Shown here in pieces: positions 52,794 through 62,532 of a stretch of 64,000 nucleotides of DNA. The position numbers were made by a program, and so were the translations under genes. Under the pieces are notes generated by a model, which saw nothing but the letters and a program-made list of their open reading frames with translations, was not told where the DNA came from and made no database searches. The DNA comes from Butyrivibrio sp. X503 (lineage in GTDB: Bacteria > Bacillota > Clostridia > Lachnospirales > Lachnospiraceae): contig NZ_RAIQ01000004.1 of the NCBI RefSeq assembly GCF_003625475.1, positions 407,607-471,606 of the forward strand, given 5' to 3'. Within the stretch, counting starts at the first letter, position 1. The number at the start of each line of letters is the position of its first letter.

Positions 52794-54542
52794 TTAAGCC
52801 TGCTTATCGAAGTCTGCGTCGGCGCTTGCGCCCGTCTGTGACTCATAGACTTCTCTGTAAATAGTGTTGCTCTCAAGGAGCTCTTCATGCGTTCCGAATC
52901 CGCTGACCTGTCCGTCGTCCATAACTATTATCCTGTCACAATCCTGAACAGATGCAATTCTCTGTGCAATGATAAGCTTGGTCGTACCCGGAATCTCTTC
53001 CGCGAAGGCCTTTCTTATCTTGGCATCGGTCGCCGTATCAACTGCGCTCGTAGAATCATCAAGAATAAGGATCTTCGGCTTTTTAAGAAGCGCTCTTGCT
53101 ATACAAAGTCTCTGCCTCTGGCCGCCCGAAACATTGGTTCCGCCCTGCTCTATCACAGTGTCGTATCCGTCAGGCATTTTTTCTATAAATTCATCTGCAC
53201 AGGCAATCTTGCAGACTCTTATGCAATCCTCTTTTGTTGCGTTCTTATCGCCCCACCTGAGGTTCTCAAGTATTGTTCCGGAGAAAAGAACGTTCTTTTG
53301 AAGCACTACGGAAACCTGATCCCTAAGCGTTTCAAGATCGTAGTCTCTTACATCAACTCCGCCGACTGTGACTGCACCCCCGGTGACATCGTACAGGCGG
53401 CTGATAAGATTAACAAGCGAAGATTTCGCAGAACCTGTTCCTCCGATGATTCCTATGGTTTCACCCGAATGAATCTCAAGATTGATATCTTTTAAAACAG
53501 GCTCTTCGGAGTCCTTGTTATATGCAAAAATAACGTGATCAAAGACGATACTTCCGTCCACTACTCTATTTATAGCTTTTTCTTTGTTTGTTATATCAGT
53601 CTTTTCCTCGATTACTTCGGCAATACGATTTCCGCTCGCCTGTGCCATTGTAAGCATTACAAAGATGATCGCGAGGAACATCATGCTCATAAGGATATTC
53701 ATGCAATAGGCCAGAAGACCCATAAGGTCGCCTGTAGAAAGGCTTCCTCCGACGATCATATGCGCACCCACCCAGCTGATAAGAAGGATGCATGCATAAA
53801 CCGTAGCTGTCATCATGGGACCCATCTTGATAATGTTCATCTCGGCTCTTACAAACATGTTGTAGATATTGCCTGCTGCCTTTTTGAATTTATCGTTTTC
53901 ATAGTCCTCACGAACATATGCTTTAACAACTCTTATCGCAGATACATTCTCCTGAACGCTCTCATTAAGACTGTCGTACTTTTCAAAAACCTCTTTGAAA
54001 TAAACGGTAGCCTTGCTCATAATGATCACCATGAAAAAAGCAAGGATAATGACCGCAACAAGATATATCGATGCAAGCCTGGGGCTTATGATAAATGACA
54101 TGATCATCGCAAAGACAACAGTTGCGGGCGCTCTCATCGCCATTCTAAGTATCATCATGTATGCATTCTGAATATTGGTGACATCGGTCGTAAGTCTTGT
54201 TACAAGTCCCGATGTAGAGAATTTGTCTATATTTGAAAAAGAAAAGGTCTGAATGTTGTCAAACATGGCCTTTCTGAGATTCTTGGCTAATCCCGTAGAT
54301 GCCTTTGAACCGTAATATGCGCCTCCTATTCCGGCTGCAAGTCCAAACAATGCTATGACAAGCATCATTAAACCTACCTTGAAGATGTAGATCATATTTC
54401 CGCCGTATATACCGTTATCAACGATCTTACCCATGAGTTTAGGTATTATCATCTCCGCCGCAACTTCTCCTATCATGCAAAGCGGCGTCAAAACGGATAC
54501 CAGCTTGTATTCTTTAAGTTCTTTAAGTAAAGTCTTAACCAT
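52794..54542 (-). CDS. ABC exporter half-transporter, degenerate-site subunit
   Basis: This 582-residue partner has the same plan. Its own nucleotide site is altered: Walker A reads GGTGSAKS, and Walker B reads ILILDDSTSAVD with Asp in place of the catalytic Glu, and the H-loop histidine position reads IAQRIAS. The signature NVSGGQRQR is intact and would complete the active site of the partner. This asymmetry is the hallmark of heterodimeric ABC exporters with one degenerate site. I start at the ATG at 54540-54542 (MVKTLLKEL), 11 bases after GGGAG. The substrate is unknown. Confidence 0.92.
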   Translation of the reverse strand: MVKTLLKELKEYKLVSVLTPLCMIGEVAAEMIIPKLMGKIVDNGIYGGNMIYIFKVGLMMLVIALFGLAAGIGGAYYGSKASTGLAKNLRKAMFDNIQTFSFSNIDKFSTSGLVTRLTTDVTNIQNAYMMILRMAMRAPATVVFAMIMSFIISPRLASIYLVAVIILAFFMVIIMSKATVYFKEVFEKYDSLNESVQENVSAIRVVKAYVREDYENDKFKKAAGNIYNMFVRAEMNIIKMGPMMTATVYACILLISWVGAHMIVGGSLSTGDLMGLLAYCMNILMSMMFLAIIFVMLTMAQASGNRIAEVIEEKTDITNKEKAINRVVDGSIVFDHVIFAYNKDSEEPVLKDINLEIHSGETIGIIGGTGSAKSSLVNLISRLYDVTGGAVTVGGVDVRDYDLETLRDQVSVVLQKNVLFSGTILENLRWGDKNATKEDCIRVCKIACADEFIEKMPDGYDTVIEQGGTNVSGGQRQRLCIARALLKKPKILILDDSTSAVDTATDAKIRKAFAEEIPGTTKLIIAQRIASVQDCDRIIVMDDGQVSGFGTHEELLESNTIYREVYESQTGASADADFDKQA

Positions 54543-54590
54543 ACGCTTTTCATCTCCCATTCATGTAACCTACATTTTTAATGATAACAA

Positions 54591-54619
54591 AAGACTCCGC
54601 GAAAAAAAAGCGGAGTCTT
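54591..54619 (-). terminator. Terminator of the trp operon
   Basis: AAGACTCCGC and GCGGAGTCTT form a perfect 10-base stem followed by TTTTG on the minus strand, 34 bases past the trpA stop. Confidence 0.85.
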
Positions 54620-54652
54620 CCTCTCTAATTCTAAATTTAATATAAAACAAAT

Positions 54653-55420
54653 TTACATAGCTGCTTTCATGGAATGTACATACTCTCCAACATACTTGGG
54701 AGCATCTTTTCCGTACTTTTCAAGAAGCTTTACTATCGCGGAACCTACGATAGCGCCGTCCGAAACGGCTGACATCTTGGCAGCCTGCTCGGGAGTCGAT
54801 ATTCCAAAGCCGATCGCACAGGGAACATCAGTGTTCTCTCTTACAACCTTAACTATGGATTCAAGATCAGTCTTGATCTCCGATCTTGTTCCGGTTACGC
54901 CAAGGCTTGAAACGATGTATATAAAGCCCTTCGCTTCCTTGGCTATCATAGCTATCCTGTTCTCAGAAGTAGGTGCAATGAGTGAAATGAGATCAACGTC
55001 ATACTTCTCACAAACAGGCTCAAACTCATCCTTTTCCTCAAACGGAAGATCGGGTAAGATCAGTCCGTCAATTCCTATTTCCTTGCACTTACTTATAAAG
55101 CGCTCCGCGCCGTAGGAAAAGACAACGTTAACGTATGTCATAAATACCATGGGAGTCGAAACTTCTTTTCTAAGATCGATCACCAGGTCAAAGATCTTAT
55201 CTGTAGTAACGCCGCCTGCAAGAGCCCTTACGTTGGCGCCCTGAATAACGGGACCTTCCGCTGTGGGATCGGAGAAAGGAATTCCGAGCTCTATAAGATC
55301 CGCTCCGTTATTGCAAGCCTCTATTACCGCTTTCTTGGTTGTCTCAAGGTCGGGATCTCCGCAAGTTATAAATGCGATAAATGCCTTTCCGTTTTCAAAT
55401 GCTTTCTTTATATTACTCAT
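54653..55420 (-). CDS. trpA: Tryptophan synthase alpha chain
   Basis: This 255-residue barrel cleaves indole-3-glycerol phosphate to indole, which tunnels to TrpB. Catalytic Glu is in [20 protein letters not shown] and catalytic Asp in [10 protein letters not shown]; the phosphate loop reads GFGISTPEQ and GSAIV. The start overlaps the trpB stop by eight bases with GGGAGG upstream. Last gene of the operon. Confidence 0.97.
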   Translation of the reverse strand: MSNIKKAFENGKAFIAFITCGDPDLETTKKAVIEACNNGADLIELGIPFSDPTAEGPVIQGANVRALAGGVTTDKIFDLVIDLRKEVSTPMVFMTYVNVVFSYGAERFISKCKEIGIDGLILPDLPFEEKDEFEPVCEKYDVDLISLIAPTSENRIAMIAKEAKGFIYIVSSLGVTGTRSEIKTDLESIVKVVRENTDVPCAIGFGISTPEQAAKMSAVSDGAIVGSAIVKLLEKYGKDAPKYVGEYVHSMKAAM

Positions 55421-56603
55421 GGATGTCCTCCCCTCTGTAACGTGCGATCGCAGCGCAGTCCTTGTCGCCTCTTCCCGAGATCGTGATAACCATGATCTTG
55501 TCTTTATCCATAGTACCTGCGATCTTCATTGCATGAGCAACGGCGTGAGCCGACTCGATAGCGGGGATGATTCCTTCAGTCTTTGAAAGATATTCAAAAG
55601 CGTTAACAGCTTCATCATCGGTAACAGCGACATACTCTGCTCTTCCCGTATCGTGAAGGTTGGCATGCTCAGGTCCTATTCCGGGATAATCAAGTCCCGC
55701 GGATATAGAATAAACAGGTGCGATCTGTCCGTATTCATCCTGACAGAAATATGACTTCATTCCGTGGAATACGCCAAGCTTACCTGTGTTGATCGTAGCT
55801 GCGGTCTCAAATGTATCGATTCCGCGTCCTGCTGCCTCGCAGCCGATAAGTCTTACATCTTTGTCTTCGATGAAATTGTAGAAGGTTCCGATAGCGTTGG
55901 ATCCGCCGCCTACGCAGGCCATGACAACATCGGGAAGCCTTCCCTCTTTTTCAAGGATCTGCTCCTTGATCTCCTTGGAGATAACGGACTGGAAGTCACG
56001 AACAATAGTGGGGAACGGATGAGGTCCCATAACGGAGCCAAGGCAGTAATGCGTATCATCTATTCTTGAAGTCCACTCTCTCATTGCCTCCGATACAGCA
56101 TCCTTAAGTGTTGCAGTTCCGCTTGTTACAGGGATTACTTCAGCGCCCAGAAGTCTCATTCTGTATACGTTAAGAGCCTGTCTCTCCGTATCCTCTTTTC
56201 CCATAAAAACGACACATTCCATTCCCATAAGTGCCGCTGCGGTAGCAGTTGCGACGCCGTGCTGACCCGCGCCCGTCTCCGCGATAAGTCTTGTCTTACC
56301 CATCTTCTTGGCAAGAAGCGCCTGTCCGAGTACGTTGTTGATCTTGTGAGAACCTGTGTGATTAAGATCCTCTCTCTTAAGATAGATCTTGGCTCCTCCG
56401 AGGTCCTTGGTCATCTTCTCGGCATAGTAGAGTCTTGAAGGTCTGCCCGCATATTCGTTAAAAAGAGTCTGAAGCTCTTTATTAAACTGCTCATCGTTCT
56501 TGTACCGGTTATAAGCCTTCTCAAGCTCTATCACCGCATTCATAAGTGTTTCGGGAATGTACTGTCCGCCATGTATTCCGAAACGACCGTTCATATTTGT
56601 CAT
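55413..56603 (-). CDS. trpB: Tryptophan synthase beta chain
   Basis: This 396-residue pyridoxal-phosphate enzyme joins indole and serine. It has the Schiff-base lysine in [20 protein letters not shown], and the phosphate cup [14 protein letters not shown] lies before the start. It is the standard TrpB1 type that partners TrpA. Gap to trpF is 13 bases. Confidence 0.98.
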   Translation of the reverse strand: MTNMNGRFGIHGGQYIPETLMNAVIELEKAYNRYKNDEQFNKELQTLFNEYAGRPSRLYYAEKMTKDLGGAKIYLKREDLNHTGSHKINNVLGQALLAKKMGKTRLIAETGAGQHGVATATAAALMGMECVVFMGKEDTERQALNVYRMRLLGAEVIPVTSGTATLKDAVSEAMREWTSRIDDTHYCLGSVMGPHPFPTIVRDFQSVISKEIKEQILEKEGRLPDVVMACVGGGSNAIGTFYNFIEDKDVRLIGCEAAGRGIDTFETAATINTGKLGVFHGMKSYFCQDEYGQIAPVYSISAGLDYPGIGPEHANLHDTGRAEYVAVTDDEAVNAFEYLSKTEGIIPAIESAHAVAHAMKIAGTMDKDKIMVITISGRGDKDCAAIARYRGEDIHE

Positions 56604-56616
56604 GACTTTTCCTTCC

Positions 56617-57237
56617 TTATTTCCTGTTTCTGACTATATTTACAAATTCCTGCATCTTTTGGCTGTCCTTGACGCCGTCCGTCTCTATACCGGAGCTTAC
56701 GTCAACAGCAAAAGGTGTTATCGCATCAAGCGCTCCTTCTATATTGGATAGATTAAGACCTCCCGCAAGGAAGAACTCCCTATCCGCTTCTTTAAGAAGT
56801 TCCCAGTCAAAAGAGCTTCCGGTGCCCTGTCCGGAATCGAGCAAAAGCATATCTGCACTGCTGCCCATAGCAGCTATGATATCACTTCTGTCCTTTATCT
56901 GAAAAGCCTGTATCACGGGTTTGTCCGTGACAGCCTTAAGCTCTTTTATATAGCTCTCATCCTCGTTTCCGTGGAGCTGTGCGATATCGATTATCCCTTC
57001 ATCCAAAAGATCCTTGATGATATCGATGCTCTCATCGACGAAAACTCCAACCGCTTTTATCGAACAGTCGAGCAAAGCCTTGAGCTCTTTAGCCTTTTCC
57101 TTATCAACTTTTCTCTTACTCTTTTCCCAAAAGACAAAGCCTATATAATCGGGCTTACACTTATTGGCAGCCTCAATATCTGCTGGGCGTGAAAGCCCGC
57201 ACAGCTTTATCTTAGGGATGTGATCATCTTTCTTCAT
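56617..57237 (-). CDS. trpF: Phosphoribosylanthranilate isomerase
   Basis: This 206-residue small barrel catalyses the Amadori rearrangement in tryptophan synthesis. The catalytic Cys is in [11 protein letters not shown] and the catalytic Asp in [18 protein letters not shown] binds phosphate. GAGGATT precedes the start. It is a separate gene, not fused to trpC, and lies 15 bases after it. Confidence 0.96.
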   Translation of the reverse strand: MKKDDHIPKIKLCGLSRPADIEAANKCKPDYIGFVFWEKSKRKVDKEKAKELKALLDCSIKAVGVFVDESIDIIKDLLDEGIIDIAQLHGNEDESYIKELKAVTDKPVIQAFQIKDRSDIIAAMGSSADMLLLDSGQGTGSSFDWELLKEADREFFLAGGLNLSNIEGALDAITPFAVDVSSGIETDGVKDSQKMQEFVNIVRNRK

Positions 57238-57252
57238 ATATAATCCTCAAAG

Positions 57253-58038
57253 TCAAACCAGCTTCGATTTAAGCTCTTTTAACTTTTCCTTCTTATCATC
57301 CGCCCTCATAAGCGTCTCGCCGACAAGCACCGCATCCGCACCGATCTCGGAAAGCTTTTGTACATCTTCCGCAGACTTTACACCGCTCTCAGAAACAAAG
57401 ATCACATCATCGGGGATAATGCTTCTGAGCTTTGCGCTGTTGCCCGTATCAACGGTAAAGTCCTTGAGATTTCTGTTGTTTACACCGATGATCCTTGCGC
57501 CTGCTGCGACAGCAACCTTAACCTCTTCCTCGTCATGAGCTTCGACAAGAGCCGATAATCCAAGCTCATCGCAGATACCAAGGTACTCTTTTATCTGCTC
57601 GGAACTTAATATGGAACAGATCAAAAGAACCGCGGATGCGCCGAGGAGCTTGGCCTCGTATATCATATACTCGCTTACCGTGAAGTCTTTTCTAAGGCAT
57701 GGAATCGAAACATTTGCCGCTATTTCCTTAAGGTAATCATCCTTTCCGAGGAACCACTTGGGCTCAGTCAATACCGATATGCAATCGGCTCCCGCCTTAT
57801 CATACTCTTTTGCTATATTAAGATAATCGAATTCTTCCGCAATGACGCCCTTTGAAGGTGAAGCCTTTTTGCATTCACAGATAAAAGAGATTCCGGGTTT
57901 TTTAAGACTCTTTTCAAAAGAAAAATCTCCCTTCGGAAGCTCATAAGCTTTTTTCTTAAGCTCTTCCAAAGATACTTTTTTCTCTGCCTCTTTTACACGC
58001 TCCTTGGCGTATGCGGCTATCTCATCAAGAATTGTCAT
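57253..58038 (-). CDS. trpC: Indole-3-glycerol phosphate synthase
   Basis: This 261-residue barrel closes the indole ring. Motifs are [13 protein letters not shown] (catalytic lysine), [12 protein letters not shown] (second lysine), [20 protein letters not shown] and VSESGV. Its start overlaps the trpD stop by four bases. Confidence 0.97.
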   Translation of the reverse strand: MTILDEIAAYAKERVKEAEKKVSLEELKKKAYELPKGDFSFEKSLKKPGISFICECKKASPSKGVIAEEFDYLNIAKEYDKAGADCISVLTEPKWFLGKDDYLKEIAANVSIPCLRKDFTVSEYMIYEAKLLGASAVLLICSILSSEQIKEYLGICDELGLSALVEAHDEEEVKVAVAAGARIIGVNNRNLKDFTVDTGNSAKLRSIIPDDVIFVSESGVKSAEDVQKLSEIGADAVLVGETLMRADDKKEKLKELKSKLV

Positions 58039-59051
58039 CTGTTACTTACCTCAATTATTTTGCCGAGTGTTTCAAGTGCCTTGCCTGAATCAATAAGCTC
58101 TGCGGCAAGCTCAACGCCGGCCTTTATGGAATCAGCCTTTCCGCCGATGTAAAGAGCCGCACCTGCGTTCATAAGAACTGCATCACGCTTAGGTCCCTTA
58201 ACGCCCTTTAAGATGTCCTTAGTGATCTCTGCGTTTTCTTCAGGAGTTCCGCCTACGAGATCCTCTTTTTTGCACATCTGAAGTCCGAAATCAGAAGGCT
58301 TGATAGTATATGATTTGTACCATCCGTCGTTGATCTCGCAAACTGTTGTGGGTGAGCTCATTGAGATCTCATCGAGCTTGTCCTGTCCGTAAACGACCAT
58401 TCCTCTCTTAACGCCGAGGCTTACAAGAACTCTTGCAAGGGGCTCAACGAGGTACTCATCGTACACGCCGAGAAGGAAAAGCTTGGGAGAACAAGGATTT
58501 GTAAGAGGTCCAAGGATGTTGAACACTGTTCTGAAGCCGAGCTCTTTTCTGATAGGTCCTACATACTTCATTGATGTGTGATACTTCTGAGCAAAGAAGA
58601 AGCACATTCCTGCTTCCTTAAGAAGCTCTATGCATTTCTCGGGCTCCTGCTGGATGTTTACTCCGAGAGCTTCGAGGCAATCTGCTGTTCCGCACTTTGA
58701 AGAAGCTGCTCTGTTTCCGTGCTTGGCAACCTTCATTCCACCTGCTGCAGCGACGATAGCTGATGTTGTTGAGATATTGAAGCTGTGTGCGTTGTCTCCG
58801 CCCGTTCCTACGATCTCGAACACGTCCATATCTGTCTCGACTTTGGTTGCATGCTCTCTCATAGCTGTTGCACAGCCTGCGATCTCATCTGTGGTCTCTG
58901 CCTTTGCACTCTTTGTTGAAAGAGCTGCAAGGAAAGCCGCATTCTGTGTGGGAGTTGTCTCTCCTCCCATGATCTCATTCATAACTGCATATGCTTCATC
59001 ATATGTGAGGTCTTCTTTGTTTACGATTTTTACGATTGCTTCTTTGATCAT
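58035..59051 (-). CDS. trpD: Anthranilate phosphoribosyltransferase
   Basis: This 338-residue enzyme couples anthranilate to phosphoribosyl pyrophosphate. The PRPP loop [14 protein letters not shown] and the following [21 protein letters not shown] are intact. AAAGGAG precedes the start. It is not fused to the glutaminase, which is a separate trpG gene five bases upstream. Confidence 0.97.
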   Translation of the reverse strand: MIKEAIVKIVNKEDLTYDEAYAVMNEIMGGETTPTQNAAFLAALSTKSAKAETTDEIAGCATAMREHATKVETDMDVFEIVGTGGDNAHSFNISTTSAIVAAAGGMKVAKHGNRAASSKCGTADCLEALGVNIQQEPEKCIELLKEAGMCFFFAQKYHTSMKYVGPIRKELGFRTVFNILGPLTNPCSPKLFLLGVYDEYLVEPLARVLVSLGVKRGMVVYGQDKLDEISMSSPTTVCEINDGWYKSYTIKPSDFGLQMCKKEDLVGGTPEENAEITKDILKGVKGPKRDAVLMNAGAALYIGGKADSIKAGVELAAELIDSGKALETLGKIIEVSNR

Positions 59052-59055
59052 GGTC

Positions 59056-59625
59056 TTATTCTCCTTTAATAAAACTTCTTAGCATATTTTTACCATCCAA
59101 AGTCATGATTGATTCGGGATGAAACTGTACTCCGTAAATGGGATATTCCTTGTGCTCTACCGCCATTATCTCGCCGTCGTCCGTTACCGCGGTAACCTTA
59201 AGACAATCGGGCATTGTGCTTGCATCCGCCGCAAGTGAGTGATATCTTGCGACCTTGGCTTCTTTCGGACAATTTTTGAAAAGCTCGCATGAATTGTCGA
59301 ATGTCACCGTCGATTGTTTGCCGTGCATAAGCTCTTTTGCATAGGTGATTACCGCTCCGTATGCCATGCAGATCGCCTGATGGCCGAGGCACACACCAAG
59401 TGTCGGGATCTCTTTTCCCAAAGTCTTGGCAACCTCCACTATGATCCCTGCATCCTCCGGCCTTCCGGGTCCCGGTGAAAGGATGATTCTGTCGGGCTTA
59501 AGTGCCCTGATCTCATCGATCGTCATCTCATCGTTACGGATGACTTTTATGTCGGGGTCTATCTCTCCGACGTACTGAAAGAGGTTATAAGAAAAGCTGT
59601 CGTAATTGTCTATGAGTAATATCAT
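59056..59625 (-). CDS. trpG: Anthranilate synthase glutaminase subunit
   Basis: This 189-residue class I amidotransferase supplies ammonia to TrpE. The triad is Cys in [10 protein letters not shown], His in VQFHPESIM and the nearby Glu; [13 protein letters not shown] is the oxyanion region. Its start overlaps the trpE stop by four bases, which should balance the two subunits. Proteins of this type can also serve folate synthesis, but context points to tryptophan. Confidence 0.96.
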   Translation of the reverse strand: MILLIDNYDSFSYNLFQYVGEIDPDIKVIRNDEMTIDEIRALKPDRIILSPGPGRPEDAGIIVEVAKTLGKEIPTLGVCLGHQAICMAYGAVITYAKELMHGKQSTVTFDNSCELFKNCPKEAKVARYHSLAADASTMPDCLKVTAVTDDGEIMAVEHKEYPIYGVQFHPESIMTLDGKNMLRSFIKGE

Positions 59626-61088
59626 TCTTCCACCTCCTGTGCCATCTCAAGTGCCTTGAGTGAAGCCTTGGCTTTATTAAGGCACTCTGCGTATTCCTTT
59701 TTCGGATCTGAATCAGCAACGATTCCGGCACCGCTTCTTACAAAGACTCTTCCGTTTTTCTTGTAAGCAAGTCTTATGGCTATGCATGTGTCCATATTTC
59801 CCGCAAAATCGATGTATCCGATCGCTCCGCCGTAAATTCCTCGCTTGTTGTTTTCAAGCTCCCCTATGAGCTTGCAGGCCTTGATCTTGGGTGCTCCCGA
59901 AAGAGTTCCCGCAGGAAGGATCGCATCTATCGCATCAAATGCATCTTTTCCCTCCTTGATCTTTCCTCGCACTGTGGATCCGATGTGCATTACATGTGAG
60001 AATCTGAGGATATCGTGAAGGCTCTCAACTTCTACCGAGCCAAACTCGCTTATCTTTCCGATGTCGTTTCTTCCAAGGTCCACGAGCATGTTGTGCTCGG
60101 CGAGCTCTTTTTCGTCAACAAGGAGCTCTTTTTCCAGGGCCTTGTCTTCTTCCTCAGTCTTTCCTCTGGGTCTTGTTCCCGCAAGAGGGAAGGTGTGAAG
60201 AATGCCGTCCTCAAGCTTAACGAGCGTCTCAGGTGATGCGCCCGCAACCTCCACGTCGGTTCCCGCGAAGTAGAACATGTAAGGCGAAGGATTGATAGTT
60301 CTGAACATGCGGTAGGCATTTAATAAGCTTCCTTCATAGGGTGCCGATAATCTGTTTGAAAGAACTATCTGGAAGATATCGCCTTCCTTGATGTGCATCT
60401 TTCCTTTTTCGACCATCTCACAGTACTCTTTTTCAGAAAAAAGAGCTGTCACATCGCCTGTAAGTCTTCCGCTGTCGTCCTTTTTCTTTTCACCTTTTTC
60501 TATAAGAAGCTTAAGCTGTCTGAGTTCCGTAACCGCTCTGTTGTAGCCGCTCTCTCCGTCCTTTGTCTGCATGTTTACGATTAGGACGATCTTCTGTCTT
60601 ACGTTGTCAAAAGCGATCACTTTGTCAAAGAGCATCAGGTCTATATCCTTGAATGCATCGGAATCTTCAACCTTGCTTTTTGCGGTAGGTTCGCAGTATC
60701 CGAAGTAATCAAAAGCGAAATATCCGACGAGTCCGCCTGTGAAGGATGGAAGATTCTCAAATCTTGGGCTCCTGTGCTCAGCCATGATCTCGCGAAGGTA
60801 CTGAGCGGGCTTATCTGTCTTTACAGTCTTGCCTCCAATCTGCATCTCGCCGTCCTTGCAGGTGATCTCTAGCTTTGGATCGTAACCAAGGAATGTATAG
60901 CGTCCCCAAGTCTCATCCGCCTGTGCAGATTCAAGCATGTAGCAGTGCTCAGATACGTTCCTAAGCTTCCTCATGGTCTCTATCGGTGTTATGAAGTCCG
61001 ATAAGATTTCCATGCTGACAGGGATCACATCATATTTCTGCGTTGCTGCGATTTTCTTTACTTCTTCAAGTGACGGTGTGATGTTCAT
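59622..61088 (-). CDS. trpE: Anthranilate synthase component I
   Basis: This 488-residue enzyme makes anthranilate from chorismate. The N-terminal feedback element appears as CYMLESAQ (the LLES-type tryptophan site), and the catalytic domain has [52 protein letters not shown] and the C-terminal [14 protein letters not shown]. It is the first gene of the operon, 30 bases after the T-box terminator hairpin, with AAAGGAA before the start. Confidence 0.97.
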   Translation of the reverse strand: MNITPSLEEVKKIAATQKYDVIPVSMEILSDFITPIETMRKLRNVSEHCYMLESAQADETWGRYTFLGYDPKLEITCKDGEMQIGGKTVKTDKPAQYLREIMAEHRSPRFENLPSFTGGLVGYFAFDYFGYCEPTAKSKVEDSDAFKDIDLMLFDKVIAFDNVRQKIVLIVNMQTKDGESGYNRAVTELRQLKLLIEKGEKKKDDSGRLTGDVTALFSEKEYCEMVEKGKMHIKEGDIFQIVLSNRLSAPYEGSLLNAYRMFRTINPSPYMFYFAGTDVEVAGASPETLVKLEDGILHTFPLAGTRPRGKTEEEDKALEKELLVDEKELAEHNMLVDLGRNDIGKISEFGSVEVESLHDILRFSHVMHIGSTVRGKIKEGKDAFDAIDAILPAGTLSGAPKIKACKLIGELENNKRGIYGGAIGYIDFAGNMDTCIAIRLAYKKNGRVFVRSGAGIVADSDPKKEYAECLNKAKASLKALEMAQEVEE

Positions 61089-61118
61089 GGGTTTGGTTCC
61101 TTTCGTTTATATTTGTGC

Positions 61119-61425
61119 AAAATAAAAGCCCCTGATAGAACTACTATAGTTCTATCAAGGACGAATATACTTTATCCGCGGTGCCACCTTGATTTCATGG
61201 TTTCCATGCGCTTAGCGAGATACCAACATATCTCCGGCAACTGACGTATGCCTTTACGTTGTGGAATACTCGGTAAGATAAATCAGAAGATTTCCTATCT
61301 TGCTTTTTGATCCACACCCTCAGCGGTCCATTTGACAACTTGTTTCATGCTCGGCTCTCAGCACCCCGGGCTCTCTGTGTTGGCATCATTGCCGTTATCT
61401 CCGCTTCAACGGTTTATAATTATTT
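61119..61425 (-). ncRNA. Tryptophan-specific T-box leader
   Basis: The leader of trpE has the conserved T-box sequence AAGGTGGCACCGCGG on the minus strand (61176-61190), which pairs with the uncharged tRNA end. Upstream is a Stem I region with GAGAGCC and CTGAGAGCCGAG elements and the stretch ATGGACCGCTGAGGG, in which TGG (plus-strand 61328-61330) fits as the specifier codon for tryptophan. Downstream a terminator hairpin (61133-61143 with 61147-61157) is followed by CTTTTATTTT; part of its stem competes with the T-box for pairing. Uncharged tRNA-Trp should therefore permit readthrough into trpEGDCFBA. Confidence 0.93.
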
Positions 61426-61436
61426 ACTTAAAGAGA

Positions 61437-61465
61437 ATTTTATACTCTCATTTATGATGTGTCAA
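61437..61465 (-). promoter_or_regulatory. Promoter of the trp operon
   Basis: On the minus strand a perfect TTGACA (61460-61465) and TAAAAT (61437-61442) have a 17-base spacer just upstream of the T-box leader. Confidence 0.8.
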
Positions 61466-61540
61466 CCAGAATATTTCAATCTTTAATCACTCATAGATAC
61501 AACTGGACAAATTCAAAGTAAAGAATCCTCTACTAAATAT

Positions 61541-61666
61541 TTATTCCAAATGATCAATGGCATATTGTGCCTCTTCTGCAGTAAACTTTTCTCCATCAGT
61601 GACCTCATCGCAGTGCTTGCACTGTGTGCGACTTTTTATAGTCTTGGTTACATGTTTGGAAGGCAT
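61541..61666 (-). pseudogene. 41-codon Ltp-like fragment
   Basis: A short frame from an ATG at 61664-61666 contains TQCKHCDEVT and DGEKFTAEEAQYAIDHLE. From memory the second half resembles the repeat of Ltp-family surface lipoproteins (GEKFT-x-E-x-A-x-YA-(V/I)-D-(N/H)-L). There is no ribosome site and a terminator lies only 15 bases upstream, so it is probably a leftover. It could still be a tiny CxxC protein. Confidence 0.35.
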
Positions 61667-61681
61667 GATTCCAAGACACAA

Positions 61682-61723
61682 AAATAACCGCCCATTGTCA
61701 CGGCCATGACTGAGCGGTTATTT
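61682..61723 (-). terminator. Terminator of the lipoprotein/ABC unit
   Basis: AAATAACCGC and GCGGTTATTT form a perfect outer stem with an inner GTCA/TGAC helix; on the minus strand a T-rich run follows. It lies about 85 bases past the ATPase stop. Confidence 0.78.
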
Positions 61724-61809
61724 TATAATTGCTTAATTTAATCCGGGGCTAACCGTCTATCGGTAGCACCTTTACTGTATGATAACACTAATAATGATAT
61801 TGTTCAATA
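61724..61809. other. Short non-coding stretch
   Basis: Nothing certain is seen between the ABC ATPase stop and its terminator apart from a GC-rich patch with CCGGGG and TAGCACC words that could form an imperfect hairpin. Confidence 0.4.
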
Positions 61810-62394
61810 TTATGTTGTTAGCGTCACTATCCTTCCAAATTCAAGTCCTGTCGTATCACGTGACGCTATGACAAGGGATCCCGATCCCATTTTATCTCTG
61901 ACAAAAGATATCGCTTTATCACGTATATCTCCTGACAGCCCCTCAAACGGCTCATCCATGATAAGAACGTCACTTGGGATGCAGCACGCCCTTACTATGC
62001 ATACAAGGCGTCTCTCTGAAGGAGTCAGCTCTTTTACCGGTATATCTACTTTGTCCTCAGGAAGAAGCTTGCACAGCTCTTCTCGAACCGTCTGCTTGAA
62101 CACTTTCTTACTTACCAGCGAGCAATTTGTCACTGCAGAAAAGCTATCACAGAGTCTGTCCTCTTGGAACACCACTCCTGCATTTATATACGGGTATTTG
62201 TAATCCCCAAGGAGTGTCACTTTTCCTGCATCGGGAGTCTCAAGCCCCAGGATGATCCTAAGCAGAGTGGTCTTTCCACAGCCGCTCTCTCCGGTTAATA
62301 TATAGCTGTGCTCATCCTCAATATTTATATTGAAATCATCAAGGATCTTCTGTCCGTTAAATGCTTTCGATATGTCTTTTACCTCGATTATCAT
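61810..62394 (-). CDS. Short ABC transporter ATPase with altered motifs
   Basis: This 194-residue ATPase has an intact Walker A (GESGCGKTT), a Q-loop (VVFQEDRL) and Walker B VLIMDEPFEGL, but the signature LSGGQ reads LTPSE and the H-loop histidine is replaced (IASRDTT). It is about 50 residues shorter than typical SsuB/TauB-type ATPases, which it otherwise resembles. Its start overlaps the stop of a 40-codon permease fragment by four bases. Without a permease it probably cannot transport; it may be decaying or have been reused. Confidence 0.8.
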   Translation of the reverse strand: MIIEVKDISKAFNGQKILDDFNINIEDEHSYILTGESGCGKTTLLRIILGLETPDAGKVTLLGDYKYPYINAGVVFQEDRLCDSFSAVTNCSLVSKKVFKQTVREELCKLLPEDKVDIPVKELTPSERRLVCIVRACCIPSDVLIMDEPFEGLSGDIRDKAISFVRDKMGSGSLVIASRDTTGLEFGRIVTLTT

Positions 62395-62513
62395 CTGCTG
62401 CTTCCTTTCAAAAAAGATAATAATTCCGGCAAGTATATGTATCTGATAACTCTGCTCTTAGGTATACGGTACACTTTCGCCATCTCCAAAAGCTGCTTTA
62501 ATTTAGCGGACAT
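62391..62513 (-). CDS. 40-residue permease coupling-loop fragment
   Basis: A 40-codon frame starts at an ATG at 62511-62513 with a textbook AAAGGAG seven bases upstream and ends with TGA overlapping the ATPase start. The peptide contains LLEMAKVYRIPKSRVIRYIY followed by LPELL, which resembles the EAA loop of SsuC/TauC-type ABC permeases (A-x3-G-x-S-x4-(I/V)-x3-(V/I)-x-LP). That loop is the helix that docks on the ATPase. No membrane helices remain. It is either a neat deletion remnant preserved by coupling, or a small regulator of the ATPase. The permease link is by eye. Confidence 0.6.
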   Translation of the reverse strand: MSAKLKQLLEMAKVYRIPKSRVIRYIYLPELLSFLKGSSR

Positions 62514-62532
62514 TTTTATTCTCCTTTATCAT

